A stretch of DNA of 44,268 nt from the NCBI GenBank assembly GCA_945868745.1, contig CAMBMK010000009.1:1-44268 (forward strand). Reading direction: 5' to 3'. This document shows positions 1 through 9,236 of the stretch, piece by piece. Position 1 is the stretch's first letter. Each line of letters starts with the position of its first letter. This DNA is from an uncultured Bacteroidales bacterium (GTDB lineage: Bacteria; Bacteroidota; Bacteroidia; Bacteroidales; UBA932). The notes beneath the pieces are model-generated. The model ran no database searches and was not told the DNA's origin. It worked only from the letters and a program-made list of their open reading frames with translations. The translations under genes were made by a program, and so were the position numbers.

Positions 1-778
1 GGTTCTCGGCATGATCATCTATATGTTTATAGCCATTTTCTGCGGCATGGTGATGTCCTCTGTCATCGAAGAAAAGGCCAGCAGGGTTGTCGAGGTGCTG
101 GTATCCTCGGTAAAGGCTACCGAACTCATGTTCGGAAAGATTATCGGTGTGGCCCTCGTTGCCCTTACCCAGTTCTTCATGTGGGTGATTGTCACTGCTG
201 TCCTGGTGGGCGGCATCGGTGCTGTCATCGGCTTTGACAGCATCGCCCAGGGGGCTGCAGCAACTGCTGCCGTGGACCCTTCAATGGCAGCCGGAATGAC
301 TGCGGAGATGACGGATGCAATGCCTATAGAGTCGATCATGGGCACGCTTTCAGGCTTGAACTACGGTCTGATAATCGTATGCTTTGTCATCTTCTTCGTG
401 TTCGGATACCTTCTCTACGCATCCCTGTTTGCCGCCATCGGTTCTGCAGTCGAGAACGAGGCTGACAGCCAGCAGCTCCAGATCCCTGTGACCATCCCAC
501 TTCTCATCGGCTTCTTCATCGCCATCTATGTGTTCAAGGCACCGGAGAGCGGAGTGGTGTTCTGGGGCTCTATGATCCCGTTCACGTCTCCGATCGTGAT
601 GCTGGCAAGGATTCCGCTCGGAGTGCCGGCCTGGCAGCTGATTCTCTCAATAGCCCTCCTTGTGGGCACTGTCATACTGATTGCCTGGTTCTCCGCCAAG
701 ATCTACAAGGTCGGCATCCTTATGTTCGGCAAGAAGTCCACTTTCAGGGACCTCTGGAACTGGATGAAACAGAAATAA
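1..778 (+). CDS. ABC-2 type transporter permease, C-terminal part (5' end outside window)
   Basis: This is the inner-membrane subunit of an ABC exporter of the NatB/ABC-2 permease class; the open frame is already running at base 2, so the gene starts upstream of the window. The visible part begins with a membrane segment followed by the family signature SSVIEEKASRVVEVLVSS, which in this class lies at a cytoplasmic elbow after a transmembrane helix. Five or six hydrophobic segments follow (roughly residues 45-70, 120-145, 160-178, 185-205 and 212-232 counted from the first in-frame ATG), ending with a short basic tail. A small Ala/Met-rich insertion lies between the second and third segments. 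The ATPase partner and substrate are not visible. Family call is firm; substrate (sodium, drug or other) is unknown. Confidence 0.85.
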   Translation, partial: VLGMIIYMFIAIFCGMVMSSVIEEKASRVVEVLVSSVKATELMFGKIIGVALVALTQFFMWVIVTAVLVGGIGAVIGFDSIAQGAAATAAVDPSMAAGMTAEMTDAMPIESIMGTLSGLNYGLIIVCFVIFFVFGYLLYASLFAAIGSAVENEADSQQLQIPVTIPLLIGFFIAIYVFKAPESGVVFWGSMIPFTSPIVMLARIPLGVPAWQLILSIALLVGTVILIAWFSAKIYKVGILMFGKKSTFRDLWNWMKQK

Positions 779-806
779 TGAGTTTTCTTATTGATAGTCA
801 TTGCAG

Positions 807-1634
807 ATGAAACATTTTTTATCAGTACTTGTCCTGGGGCTTGTATGCTGCCTGGCATCGGCACAGAAGTTTTCCTGGGAACGTGCCGTCATGGACGGTT
901 CCCGTACCGGAGTGGTGGCCTCAACTGCCGACAATGTCGCCGAGGCTCTCGGCCGTATGGACGGCGAATCGGCATACTGTGCGCCCAACGGAAGGGTATT
1001 CAGGGGGGGAGTGACACCTAAGGTCGCGTCCCTCCTTCTTGCCGCCCAGGAGAAGATGGCCCCTGTGAAGCAGGTCATTGCTCATTCTACCCGTGAAATG
1101 ATCCGCCGCGGGCCTGAGTGCGAGCTGTCCAACTGGTTTGTGGATGCCCTCATGGCTGCCGCGGAGAGACTTTCCGGTAAGAAGGTCAGCCTTGGCATAG
1201 TCAATTTCGGCGGTATCCGTCTCGATATGCCCGAAGGTGATGTGCTTCTCGACGACATAATGTCGATGTTCCCGTTCAAGAACAATATCTGCTATCTGGA
1301 GCTTTCCGGCAAGGATATTCTTGCTCTGCTGCAGCAGCTTGCCTCCTCGGGCTGGCAGCCTGTCGGGGGAGCGCGCTGCAGGGTGCGTGACGGAAGGCTT
1401 GTCTCTGCGGAGATTGACGGACGCCCTGTTGAAGAGGACCGTTATTACGGGGTTGCCACCATATCTTTCCTCCTTGACGGGGGTGACGGGATTGCGGTGG
1501 CAAAGAACAGCCGCAATCTCAGGATTTTCGACGAGTATATCCTTGATGTGATGCTTCCGTATGTGCGCAGCCTCACTGCGGCCGGAAAGCCGATCGAGTA
1601 CAGTACCGACGGCAGGATTGTGTTTGAAGATTAG
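807..1634 (+). CDS. 5'-nucleotidase C-terminal domain protein, secreted
   Basis: A 275-residue protein made of a signal peptide (about residues 1-20, ending ASAQ) and a single 5'-nucleotidase C-terminal domain, the part that normally binds the nucleoside base in UshA-type enzymes. The family motif NFGGIR, the downstream LDDIMSMFPFKN segment and the late FLLDGGDG stretch (substrate-stacking region of the family) are all present, while the metal-binding N-terminal domain is absent. That missing half is encoded by the next gene 33 bases downstream, so the two products probably form one split periplasmic nucleotidase. The ATG at 807 is preferred to the in-frame TTG two codons upstream because it gives a standard signal peptide. 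The gap to the upstream permease gene is 28 bases, so co-transcription is possible. Confidence 0.88.
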   Translation: MKHFLSVLVLGLVCCLASAQKFSWERAVMDGSRTGVVASTADNVAEALGRMDGESAYCAPNGRVFRGGVTPKVASLLLAAQEKMAPVKQVIAHSTREMIRRGPECELSNWFVDALMAAAERLSGKKVSLGIVNFGGIRLDMPEGDVLLDDIMSMFPFKNNICYLELSGKDILALLQQLASSGWQPVGGARCRVRDGRLVSAEIDGRPVEEDRYYGVATISFLLDGGDGIAVAKNSRNLRIFDEYILDVMLPYVRSLTAAGKPIEYSTDGRIVFED

Positions 1635-1667
1635 GTAATCTTCAAAAAAAGCTAAAGAGTTTACATA

Positions 1668-2498
1668 ATGAAAAAGAATTGTTTGTTTGTACTGTCAATG
1701 CTTGTCCTTGCCCTGGTGTCCTGCTCGGGCCCCAAGCAAAGGCTTGTAATACTTCATGTCAATGATACCCACAGCCATTTCGAACCGGTCCGTTCCGGCG
1801 AGGAGCAGGGACTCGGGGGAGTAATCGAAAGGGCTGCCTATATCGACAGCGTGCGCGAGGCGGAAGGAGCTTCCAATGTGCTTCTTCTGCACGCGGGTGA
1901 TTTCAATCAGGGTACTTCCTATTATACCCTGATAGGGGGAAGCCTCGAGGTCGCGACAGTCAATGCGATGGGCTATGACTGCATCAACCTCGGCAATCAT
2001 GAGTTTGACAACGGCATCGAGGACCTCACGGAAAGGATAAAGGACATCAGTTGCCCTGTCGTATGTGCAAACTATGACTTTTCATCAATTGCGCTCGGCC
2101 AGTATGTCAAGCCTTACGCCATTGTCCGCAAGGCAGGATACAAAATCGGCATATTCGGTATGCTTACCGATATCCTCAAGGTCGTGAGCCGGGACATTGC
2201 CGACCGCATACCGAAATATGACGACATCGAGACTGCAACCAGGTGGGCCGACTATCTCAAGAATGAAGAGAAGTGCGACCTTGTCATTGTCCTTTCCCAT
2301 CTCGGGTATGAGAACGAGGATTTCTGCGATCCCGAGCTTGTTGCGGCAACCCGCAACATAGACCTTGTCATCGGCGGACATTCCCATACCTTCCTTGAGG
2401 AAATGGTCTATGTTGACAATCTCGACGGCAAACCTGTCCCGATTGTCCAGGACGGCTGCTGGGGCGAGTGGGTCGGAAAGATCACCGTCGAAAAGTAA
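1668..2498 (+). CDS. Metallophosphatase lipoprotein, N-terminal half of a split 5'-nucleotidase
   Basis: A 276-residue calcineurin-like metallophosphoesterase anchored as a lipoprotein (lipobox LVSC, Cys19). The dinuclear metal-site motifs occur in order: NDTHSH (Asp33, His35), GDFNQG, GNHEFDNG, SHLGYE and GGHSHTFLEE. This is the catalytic domain of UshA/CpdB-like 5'-nucleotidases, which hydrolyse nucleotides or UDP-sugars outside the cytoplasm. It stops where the C-terminal domain would begin; that domain is encoded separately just upstream. The length matches the domain alone, so this is a stable split arrangement, not a truncation. It ends 10 bases from the convergent fimbrial operon. Confidence 0.92.
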   Translation: MKKNCLFVLSMLVLALVSCSGPKQRLVILHVNDTHSHFEPVRSGEEQGLGGVIERAAYIDSVREAEGASNVLLLHAGDFNQGTSYYTLIGGSLEVATVNAMGYDCINLGNHEFDNGIEDLTERIKDISCPVVCANYDFSSIALGQYVKPYAIVRKAGYKIGIFGMLTDILKVVSRDIADRIPKYDDIETATRWADYLKNEEKCDLVIVLSHLGYENEDFCDPELVAATRNIDLVIGGHSHTFLEEMVYVDNLDGKPVPIVQDGCWGEWVGKITVEK

Positions 2499-2508
2499 GC
2501 AATACCGT

Positions 2509-5358
2509 TCATTCTGCCCATGACAGATAAGGGTCGTGGGTGTATGTGTAGCTGCCGTTGTAAAAACCGAGCAGTACATAAGGCAATCCCGAATAACCCT
2601 TTTCATCCGCTTTCAGATAGTAGTACCTGTAGCCTCCCGATACGGTGTAGCCCACATCGGAACCTGAAAGTGTGGCCTTGGTTATGTCAACTGCTATCTG
2701 CGGCTTGAACATCGTGTAGGCAGTCCCGTCCTCTCCGGTCCATCCGGAAAGATCGCTGCGTCCCACATGCAGCCTGTAAATTGTTGCTCCGGGTTTTGCC
2801 CTTGTGGAGCTGTTGTATGCCACAAGGTCGCACCAGGACCCCCAGGTCTCGAAATCTCCGTTTAAAGGTACGTAATTCCCGGAGTCATCGTAGGCATTGT
2901 CATAGACATATCTGTTGCTGTTTGCCGGGTCGGGGATTGCCGAGTCGGAGTTGCCGTATGTAAATATGGCGGAGTTTGTCAGGGCGTTTCCGATTTCGGC
3001 GACCTTCCCGTCCGCAATTCCCTCCGGAAAGACTGCAGAGACATTGTAGTCAATGCTCCGGACCGCCTTGCCGTCAATGCCGCATATCAGATGCACATCC
3101 AGATAGCCGATTGTCACCGGAGTAGTGGCCCCGCCTGCCGAGGTGTTCAGTACCGAACCTTTCACGGCTATCTTTCCGCAGGACGGGACTGTGCCGCTTT
3201 TACGCTTGATGCCCAGGCCTGAAGAAGCGGAGTAAGTCAGGCTGAAATCCGAGGCTGCCGTCGTGAATGACGTCTGGAGCGAGGAAGAGGCGACGAGTCC
3301 GGTTGTCCCTGTTATTGCCGTGGAGGTTGATGTGATGTCCACGGAATTGCTGATCACGCCCAGTCCGGCGTGCCATCTGTTGCTGACAATTCCGAGCCTC
3401 CTTGAAGATGAAGCTCCCGGGAACGGATCCTCGATATAGACCGACATCGTGGCCGATACGGTCCTGGCCGCCTCCGTCCCTTTTGGCTTCACGGTCATCG
3501 TTCCTGCTTTCGACTCCCCGAAATAATTGGTCACATCCATTCCGTATCTGCTCAGATAACCGACATAAAGGCTTGTCCCCGTGCTTTTTATGAAAGATGT
3601 TACCGAACCGTATGATGCTCCGGTAAAGACAGGCACAAGCAGCTCTGTATAGAGGTCCGGATCAAAGAAGGTGTTTCCTTTTGTAGTGCTTGACACCATA
3701 CTGTTGCCGTTTTCGTCCTTATAGGCGGTTGCCGTGCTTGTCCTGACTCCGCTGACCTGAAGGGCCACAGCCGGTTTGCACGATATGACAGGGGACTTTA
3801 TGCTAAGGTTTTCCTGACATATTTCAAACTCTTCGTCTCCGGATTTCCCCATAATGCTTATAACTGCTGTTCCCGCACCGAGGCAGGATACTTTTGCGCT
3901 TTTCCCGTCGGAAAGATTCTCCACACGGACCAGCTTTTCGCTTCCCGAAGCTGCCTTGAAAGATATACCGTCAAGCACCGGAGGGATGGATTCTGCCGTC
4001 AACGTACCGGACTGGGCGATGTAGGACGGGGTAAACGATCCCCACGATACAGGTATCGATGACATTGTCACGGTCACTTGGGAGAGATCCTTGTGAATGC
4101 TGTCAAAAGTCTTGATTTTCAGAGGAATGACTTCTCCTAATGAGACTTCTCCGGCTGCTGCCCTTATCTTCAGCTTTCCGGAAGACTTGCTGATTGTCAG
4201 CCTCGGGTCGCGGTCGTAGAAATCCCATCCGTCAGCTGCCTGGAAGAATGAGTAGTCTCCGTCCTCCGATCCTCCGAAAGAGTATGTGACTCCGATTTCC
4301 GTATCCGCCCCTGCAACTACATTGTAATTGTCTTTGGTGAAACCCAGGACCCTCGTATCTTCAAGGTCAGAATTGTCCACTTTCCAGTTGTCCGACAGGT
4401 TCACCCCGTCACTTGTAAGCGACAGACTGACTGTGTAGTTGCTGTTGCGTCTTATATCGAAGTTGCCGACATTGTCCCCACCGAGATAGAAACGGAACCG
4501 CCTTTTCCCGGATACCCCGTATGTATCCTGCTGGTGCAGAACAACATCCATATATGAGCACAGGTCCGGATCTGCTCCGGCAGACAAAAGTTCCTCCCTG
4601 TTCTTTCTGTAAGGGTCCGTATTGGCGGGCAGCAGGGAGCCCTGGAGGTTTTCCGGGAGATAAAAAACCATCGGGTCGGAAAGTGTCACAGTGTAGTCGC
4701 CGGGGATTATGTCATCAGCCGATTGCGCGGCGGAAGAGCCGAAAAGACTCACTCTTGAATTGGTATTCATCACCTCGACACGGTCAAAGCTGAAAAACAT
4801 CCCTTCCGGGAAGTTGCCGTCAAGTCTGAAAGTCACCTTTGCAAGAATTCTATCAAGCCTTATGGACAGGCTTGAAGCCCCTTTGGACAGATTCTCCCGT
4901 TTCACCATCGGACATCCTCCATCCCGGAGTTTGTCCCAGGAAAACAGGTATTCCTCCTTCAGGGCATCATCCAGTGTAGTCTGCTGGGTGGCGGACCTGT
5001 CCCCGAAATTGCCGTAGGCAAGGACCGTATGGCTGCAGCTCCTGTCAACAAGCAGTGTCATATCGCTTCCTATGCCTTCCCGGTAACCGGTTGTCTCAAG
5101 CCTCCCGGAACTGTCATAAACAGCAATGAACACATTGCCTGCAACATCGGGAGAGACACTGACTGCATCTCCGCGGGTGGAGACACCCTTGCCGGAGGAC
5201 GTCTGCGGAACGTCCTGCCCTGCTGAATAGCCGTTGCAATCCTCTATGCGGATGTCAAGCGTATAAAGGTCGGAGACCGGGTCTGTTTCTGTCTGCATAC
5301 AGCCTCCTGCGACAAGGCAAAAGGATGATACTATGCTAAATAATCTCTGTAATGTCAT
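2509..5358 (-). CDS. Large fimbrial tip-like lipoprotein (DUF4906-like)
   Basis: A 949-residue lipoprotein, last gene of the fimbrial operon. The ATG at 5358 is chosen over longer in-frame starts because it has a strong purine-rich site directly upstream (GGAGGGAAGG) and gives a classic lipoprotein signal ending VAGGC. Residues about 35-350 resemble the Mfa2/FimB-like beta-sandwich arrangement (a segment like VFIAVYDSSGRL, later LDRILAKVTFRLDG); the middle contains Ig-like beta repeats, and the C-terminal third is rich in Gly, Ser, Tyr and aromatic residues. Large proteins with this layout are typical last genes of Bacteroidales fimbrial operons, where they act as tip or minor subunits, possibly adhesins. 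The start overlaps the previous gene by 23 bases, suggesting translational coupling. The DUF4906 assignment is from memory of gene context and needs a profile search. Confidence 0.75.
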   Translation of the reverse strand: MTLQRLFSIVSSFCLVAGGCMQTETDPVSDLYTLDIRIEDCNGYSAGQDVPQTSSGKGVSTRGDAVSVSPDVAGNVFIAVYDSSGRLETTGYREGIGSDMTLLVDRSCSHTVLAYGNFGDRSATQQTTLDDALKEEYLFSWDKLRDGGCPMVKRENLSKGASSLSIRLDRILAKVTFRLDGNFPEGMFFSFDRVEVMNTNSRVSLFGSSAAQSADDIIPGDYTVTLSDPMVFYLPENLQGSLLPANTDPYRKNREELLSAGADPDLCSYMDVVLHQQDTYGVSGKRRFRFYLGGDNVGNFDIRRNSNYTVSLSLTSDGVNLSDNWKVDNSDLEDTRVLGFTKDNYNVVAGADTEIGVTYSFGGSEDGDYSFFQAADGWDFYDRDPRLTISKSSGKLKIRAAAGEVSLGEVIPLKIKTFDSIHKDLSQVTVTMSSIPVSWGSFTPSYIAQSGTLTAESIPPVLDGISFKAASGSEKLVRVENLSDGKSAKVSCLGAGTAVISIMGKSGDEEFEICQENLSIKSPVISCKPAVALQVSGVRTSTATAYKDENGNSMVSSTTKGNTFFDPDLYTELLVPVFTGASYGSVTSFIKSTGTSLYVGYLSRYGMDVTNYFGESKAGTMTVKPKGTEAARTVSATMSVYIEDPFPGASSSRRLGIVSNRWHAGLGVISNSVDITSTSTAITGTTGLVASSSLQTSFTTAASDFSLTYSASSGLGIKRKSGTVPSCGKIAVKGSVLNTSAGGATTPVTIGYLDVHLICGIDGKAVRSIDYNVSAVFPEGIADGKVAEIGNALTNSAIFTYGNSDSAIPDPANSNRYVYDNAYDDSGNYVPLNGDFETWGSWCDLVAYNSSTRAKPGATIYRLHVGRSDLSGWTGEDGTAYTMFKPQIAVDITKATLSGSDVGYTVSGGYRYYYLKADEKGYSGLPYVLLGFYNGSYTYTHDPYLSWAE

Positions 5359-6118
5359 ATCCTTCCCTCCAAGAAACAATTTCAACAGTGATTTCGGATC
5401 TGCCGAAATCGTAGTCAATCCATAAATCGTCCAGATCTTCTGCCTCCCAGTCAAATCCGGATGACTTGACCGGCTCCCCCAATTCAAATCTTTTGAGAAA
5501 GCCGTCTGTGGTGTAGGTGTCAATCACTATCCTGCCGTCCGAAAGTCTCGGAAGCCTGACTTTGAAAAAGCCGTTTTCCGCAGAGGAATTGCATCTGAAT
5601 TTTCCTTCTACCGGTGTGAGACTCCTCAGGTCAATTCCTTTGCTTGTGGCTGTGACTGTGATTGACACGATGTCCGATTCCACCCCGTTCTGCTTTCCGA
5701 AAGAAACAGTCATATCGGCGAACTGTTTGTGAAGCCGGACCGTGTCGGATGCAGTTTCACCCAGAGCCTTCACGGTAGCCGAACAGGCGAACAGCGGATC
5801 CGACTGATGGCCGGCAGGGATAATCACGCAGCATCCGTCAAGAAAAGACTCCTCAAGTGGGGAACAGGCATTATACTCCAAAGTCCCTTTTTCAATTTTC
5901 GATTTGAAAACGCCTCTTTCCAGCTCTCCCGGGACAATGCTTTCGGAAAAACAGTTTGCCTCTTCCCTCCATCCCTGCAGCGTCATCGCTTCTTTGTATA
6001 GCGGACACTCGGAAAAATCTATTTCCAGGACGCAAGGGCAGGGTTCCCTGTCCTCTTTGATGGAGCAGGAAACCAGAGCCGATGCAAACAGTACCGCTTT
6101 TATGACTGTCGGTTTCAT
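5336..6118 (-). CDS. FimB/Mfa2-family fimbrial anchor lipoprotein
   Basis: A 260-residue lipoprotein (lipobox ALVSC, Cys18). It has the hallmarks of the Mfa2/FimB family: a short mature N terminus with CPCVLEIDFS-type strand, a central segment of alternating beta strands, and a conserved acidic end resembling WEAEDLDDLWIDYDFGRSE. In Porphyromonas, proteins of this family anchor the fimbrial shaft to the outer membrane and limit fimbria length. It lies between the shaft subunit (13-base gap) and the tip-like gene (23-base overlap), the expected order. Seven or more cysteines in the mature part are unusual for the family and could form disulfides; that is inference. Confidence 0.83.
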   Translation of the reverse strand: MKPTVIKAVLFASALVSCSIKEDREPCPCVLEIDFSECPLYKEAMTLQGWREEANCFSESIVPGELERGVFKSKIEKGTLEYNACSPLEESFLDGCCVIIPAGHQSDPLFACSATVKALGETASDTVRLHKQFADMTVSFGKQNGVESDIVSITVTATSKGIDLRSLTPVEGKFRCNSSAENGFFKVRLPRLSDGRIVIDTYTTDGFLKRFELGEPVKSSGFDWEAEDLDDLWIDYDFGRSEITVEIVSWREGYDITEII

Positions 6119-6130
6119 AGCCGGTACGGA

Positions 6131-7213
6131 TTAGATGACCTCCTCATAAGAGGCCCCGGAAAGCCATCCGCTTACGCTGAGTGAAATGTCCATCGAGCCC
6201 TTTTCCACCGGTTTGTTGGGGTCGGTGGAGCCGAATCCGGTGATTTCCACCCCGACGGTATAGGTCTTGTTCCTCTCAAGGACGGCATTGTCGAGAACTA
6301 TCGGATAATAGTTCAGGGTGCCGTTAATCGTGGCCGCTATCACAAGTACACTCCTCTGCGCTGCCATTGTGGTATTGAATCCGTTTCCGGTAGTGGTGGA
6401 GCTGTTGGGAAATGTGTAGAACAGATATGGTGATGCTGACAGGGAGCCCATCCCACTGCCGTTTGCAATGCTCGAAGCACCGGCGTTTTTGTAGGTAAGT
6501 GACTCTGCGGAAGCCTTGTATGTGGTCCCGTCAATGATATGGGTGGCATTGCGTGTGGCTTCGTCTGCGCGTCCCTCCTGATTGTACCATTTGGTAGCGG
6601 AAGCTGTCCCTGCAATATTCTGGTTGGCAACCACATTGGCAAGGAACACCTTCTGGATTACAAGAGCTCCGTATGCAGGCGGGATACTGTTTTTGATGCC
6701 GACAAGGGCTACTCTCGACACCAGCCTCGATACGGCAATGCTTATTGTCTGGTTGCCGGTCCCGAGGTTGAGCTCTTTGTATCCGCTCATTACGAAGCCC
6801 TTGGACTCATCAGTGCTGTTGGCCGTCAGGTCGAGAGCATAGTCCTGGAGCTCAGTCACGGTCTTTATGCTTTTGAGAACAGGCCCGTTTACGACAGCCC
6901 AGACTATTTTCTGGCCGGTCGGAATGCTGACCGAGCAGGAGGTGCCTGTCCCGAGGTCTTTGTAGTAATGGACGAGGCCGGTCGTTTTGTCAAAGACAAA
7001 TACCTGGACATTGTTGACATTTCCCTCATAATCCTTGACATCCGTATAGGTTGTCACTGCCTTTGTGTCCGAATCCGGTGCGGTGCGGCATATGTCAATG
7101 AATATAGTCCCTGTCCCGCCTGATTCCGGCTGAAGCTGTTCGTTGATGAATTTGTTGCAGGATGTCATTGCGACGGCAAGTGCAGCCATCATAATGATAA
7201 AATTTGTTTTCAT
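6131..7213 (-). CDS. Major fimbrillin, FimA/Mfa1-type
   Basis: A 360-residue lipoprotein (lipobox AMTSC, Cys19) and the probable main shaft subunit. Family features are the first-domain strand NVQVFVFDKTTG, the RLVSRVALVGIKN segment, a Ser/Thr/Asn-rich C-terminal domain, and an ending with alternating hydrophobic residues (YEEVI) of the kind that supplies a strand to a neighbouring subunit in FimA-type polymerisation. An Arg followed by TAPDSD near residue 44 could be the site where a trypsin-like protease trims the prosubunit, as gingipains do in Porphyromonas; this is inference. Its 43-base upstream gap is the largest within the operon, so extra promoter or mRNA-processing control of the abundant subunit is possible. 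Confidence 0.82.
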   Translation of the reverse strand: MKTNFIIMMAALAVAMTSCNKFINEQLQPESGGTGTIFIDICRTAPDSDTKAVTTYTDVKDYEGNVNNVQVFVFDKTTGLVHYYKDLGTGTSCSVSIPTGQKIVWAVVNGPVLKSIKTVTELQDYALDLTANSTDESKGFVMSGYKELNLGTGNQTISIAVSRLVSRVALVGIKNSIPPAYGALVIQKVFLANVVANQNIAGTASATKWYNQEGRADEATRNATHIIDGTTYKASAESLTYKNAGASSIANGSGMGSLSASPYLFYTFPNSSTTTGNGFNTTMAAQRSVLVIAATINGTLNYYPIVLDNAVLERNKTYTVGVEITGFGSTDPNKPVEKGSMDISLSVSGWLSGASYEEVI

Positions 7214-7256
7214 AGCTGTTGATAATTAATTGTTTGGTTTTTAAATGGATTCCTTG

Positions 7257-9227
7257 TTACAATGCGTCCGGGGGGCTGTCAGGCAGTCTTTGCTGCCTGT
7301 CAAGCCCGTATCTGTCAACCAGGGTTGATATTTCCGGGTCCAGATTGCCCCTGCTGACAAGTGACGGATTCTTTTCGCAGGCCTGCCTGTAAAACATCAC
7401 GGCCTTGGCATCTTCATTCCTCCGGCTGTGTATCAAGGCAAGCATATAGAGAACCTTGTCCGTCTTATCAAGGTCTTCCAGAATCTCAAGTGCACTGGCG
7501 TTGTAGTCGAGTGCGCAGTATGCAACGGCCGTGTTGAAGTCCCTGTACGGACGAAGTCTTGTTGCAGCTCCTTTGTAGTCAAGGTCCTTCAATGCCCGCA
7601 GGCCGTTCATATAGACAGTGTCAAGCTCCGTTGTGTGGACAGTATCCTTTACCATTCCTTTGCGGTGGAGATAAAAATCAAATCTGACTGTCCGCAGCGA
7701 AGGATAGATCTTCTCCCTGAGGTATCTGTAGTAAGGCCGTAGGGACATTGCTTCCTCCCTCTCATCCTGATTGCCGTGGCTTTCGGAGATGGCAAAATAG
7801 TCCTCCTTCTGCTCCGGGGTCAGGACACTGTCCCTCTTTACGGCGCTGTCAAGCATCGTCCAGTTCTCGCCATTGCTCCTGGACAGGAAACGGATCGGGT
7901 TTCTCTTGCGTCTGGTGACATTCCCGGCCATATCCATAATGACTCCTTCCTCAAGTTCAAGAGAATCCCTGCATCCGGACAGAAAGTCCCGGAAGAAGGC
8001 GGATACGCTCTCTGCCCTTGCCTGTGAAAGCCTGGAGTTGTAGCGCAGGTCTCCCTCCGGGGAACACCAGGCACTGACAAGTATCGAATCCATGTCGTAC
8101 TCCCTGTTTTCAAGAAGAGAGATGAGGTTCTTCCTGATGGTTGATATGGATTTCCGGTTCTCTCCGAGACCGGGATCCACTTTGTCGTCTCCTGAAAGAA
8201 ATTCGATATAGCAGAAGGTATTGTCCTCGACACGTCGGCTCACAACCTTTGAAACATACCTCTTCCTGTCATCCATCAGGGTGCTGAGCGAACTGATATA
8301 GAATGTCAGGGAATCTCCCGGAGGGATACGGTAAAGAACCCTGTCCATGTCCCGGATTTCTCCCGGAAGCGTTATGACTGCCTTCTTCAATCCGGGTCTG
8401 ACCTTCACTGTCTGGACATACCGATAGATGATATCGTCGCCGATCCCGACAATGACGGTATCAAGCCTAAGACCGTCGGTCTCAATGGGGGTTTTGACAT
8501 ATTTGCCGAACATAATGTCCTTTTTCTCCGCCTTCCTGCGGTTGTGCTTCAGCAGAAGAGACTTCGTATAATGCTCGACAGCCATCCTTTCATTGACACC
8601 ATACCCGGAATAGAACTCCTCGTCACAGACGTGGGAAGTGTCGTCCCGGAACCGGTAGATCTGAGGCAGGTTCCTTTCCAGAAAAACTTCCAGCTGGTGG
8701 ATATAAAGAAATCTGGCCGAATCGGTTATTATCGATGAAAGGAATTTCCTGTACTGCTCGTAACCCCGCAGCTGCGCCTTGCGGAAATCCCTGCCGGTGA
8801 TGATTACGGGGTCGAGTCCCAGACTGTCACCCTGCATACGGAGAACGGGGAAAAACCTCAGCTGCCAGCGGCTGTCCTGCAGTGAAGCCGGCACGATCAC
8901 GTCGAAAACCAGGTCCACCTTCCCGTGCCTTTCCGCCACATTCCTGAACTTCGACACCACCCTGGCCGGTGCAATCACATCCGTTGCCACCATTTCCCCA
9001 TCCTCGTCCCTGACAGCCTTCATTATAAGGACTTTTTTCCCGTCCCCGTCTTCTACCGACAGGGTATCGCCGCCATCGGCATGCTCCATACCGATTTCGG
9101 GAAGTATCCTTTCATCGGCCACGGCAAGCCCGGCACGCAAATCGCTGCGCGTGATATTCTCAAGCTTTCGTTGTGCGGAACATCCCGCGACGCAAAGCAC
9201 AATCAGTACAAGCGAAACCCTTTTCAT
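7257..9227 (-). CDS. OmpA-like lipoprotein with C-terminal helical repeats, fimbria-associated
   Basis: A 656-residue lipoprotein (lipobox CVAGC, Cys16). Residues about 100-150 hold a beta-rich segment (VDLVFDVIVPASL...WQLRFFPVLR) that resembles the N-terminal region of Bacteroidales fimbrial-operon proteins of the DUF3868 type. Residues about 390-440 look like an OmpA C-terminal domain (SAWCSPEGDLRYNSRLSQARAES), a peptidoglycan-binding fold. Residues about 565-640 contain TPR-like helical repeats (YKGAATRLRPYRDFNTAVAY and following). A periplasmic role linking the fimbrial assembly platform to the cell wall is likely but inferred. It starts 9 bases after the ssb-like gene and precedes the fimbrillin, so it belongs to the same transcript. 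Confidence 0.7.
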   Translation of the reverse strand: MKRVSLVLIVLCVAGCSAQRKLENITRSDLRAGLAVADERILPEIGMEHADGGDTLSVEDGDGKKVLIMKAVRDEDGEMVATDVIAPARVVSKFRNVAERHGKVDLVFDVIVPASLQDSRWQLRFFPVLRMQGDSLGLDPVIITGRDFRKAQLRGYEQYRKFLSSIITDSARFLYIHQLEVFLERNLPQIYRFRDDTSHVCDEEFYSGYGVNERMAVEHYTKSLLLKHNRRKAEKKDIMFGKYVKTPIETDGLRLDTVIVGIGDDIIYRYVQTVKVRPGLKKAVITLPGEIRDMDRVLYRIPPGDSLTFYISSLSTLMDDRKRYVSKVVSRRVEDNTFCYIEFLSGDDKVDPGLGENRKSISTIRKNLISLLENREYDMDSILVSAWCSPEGDLRYNSRLSQARAESVSAFFRDFLSGCRDSLELEEGVIMDMAGNVTRRKRNPIRFLSRSNGENWTMLDSAVKRDSVLTPEQKEDYFAISESHGNQDEREEAMSLRPYYRYLREKIYPSLRTVRFDFYLHRKGMVKDTVHTTELDTVYMNGLRALKDLDYKGAATRLRPYRDFNTAVAYCALDYNASALEILEDLDKTDKVLYMLALIHSRRNEDAKAVMFYRQACEKNPSLVSRGNLDPEISTLVDRYGLDRQQRLPDSPPDAL

Positions 9228-9236
9228 CTTTCTTCA

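Noticed and set aside
5359..5523. A longer N terminus for the fimbrial tip-like protein
   Set aside because: The extension lies within the upstream gene, while the ATG at 5358 has a strong ribosome-binding site and a lipoprotein signal.
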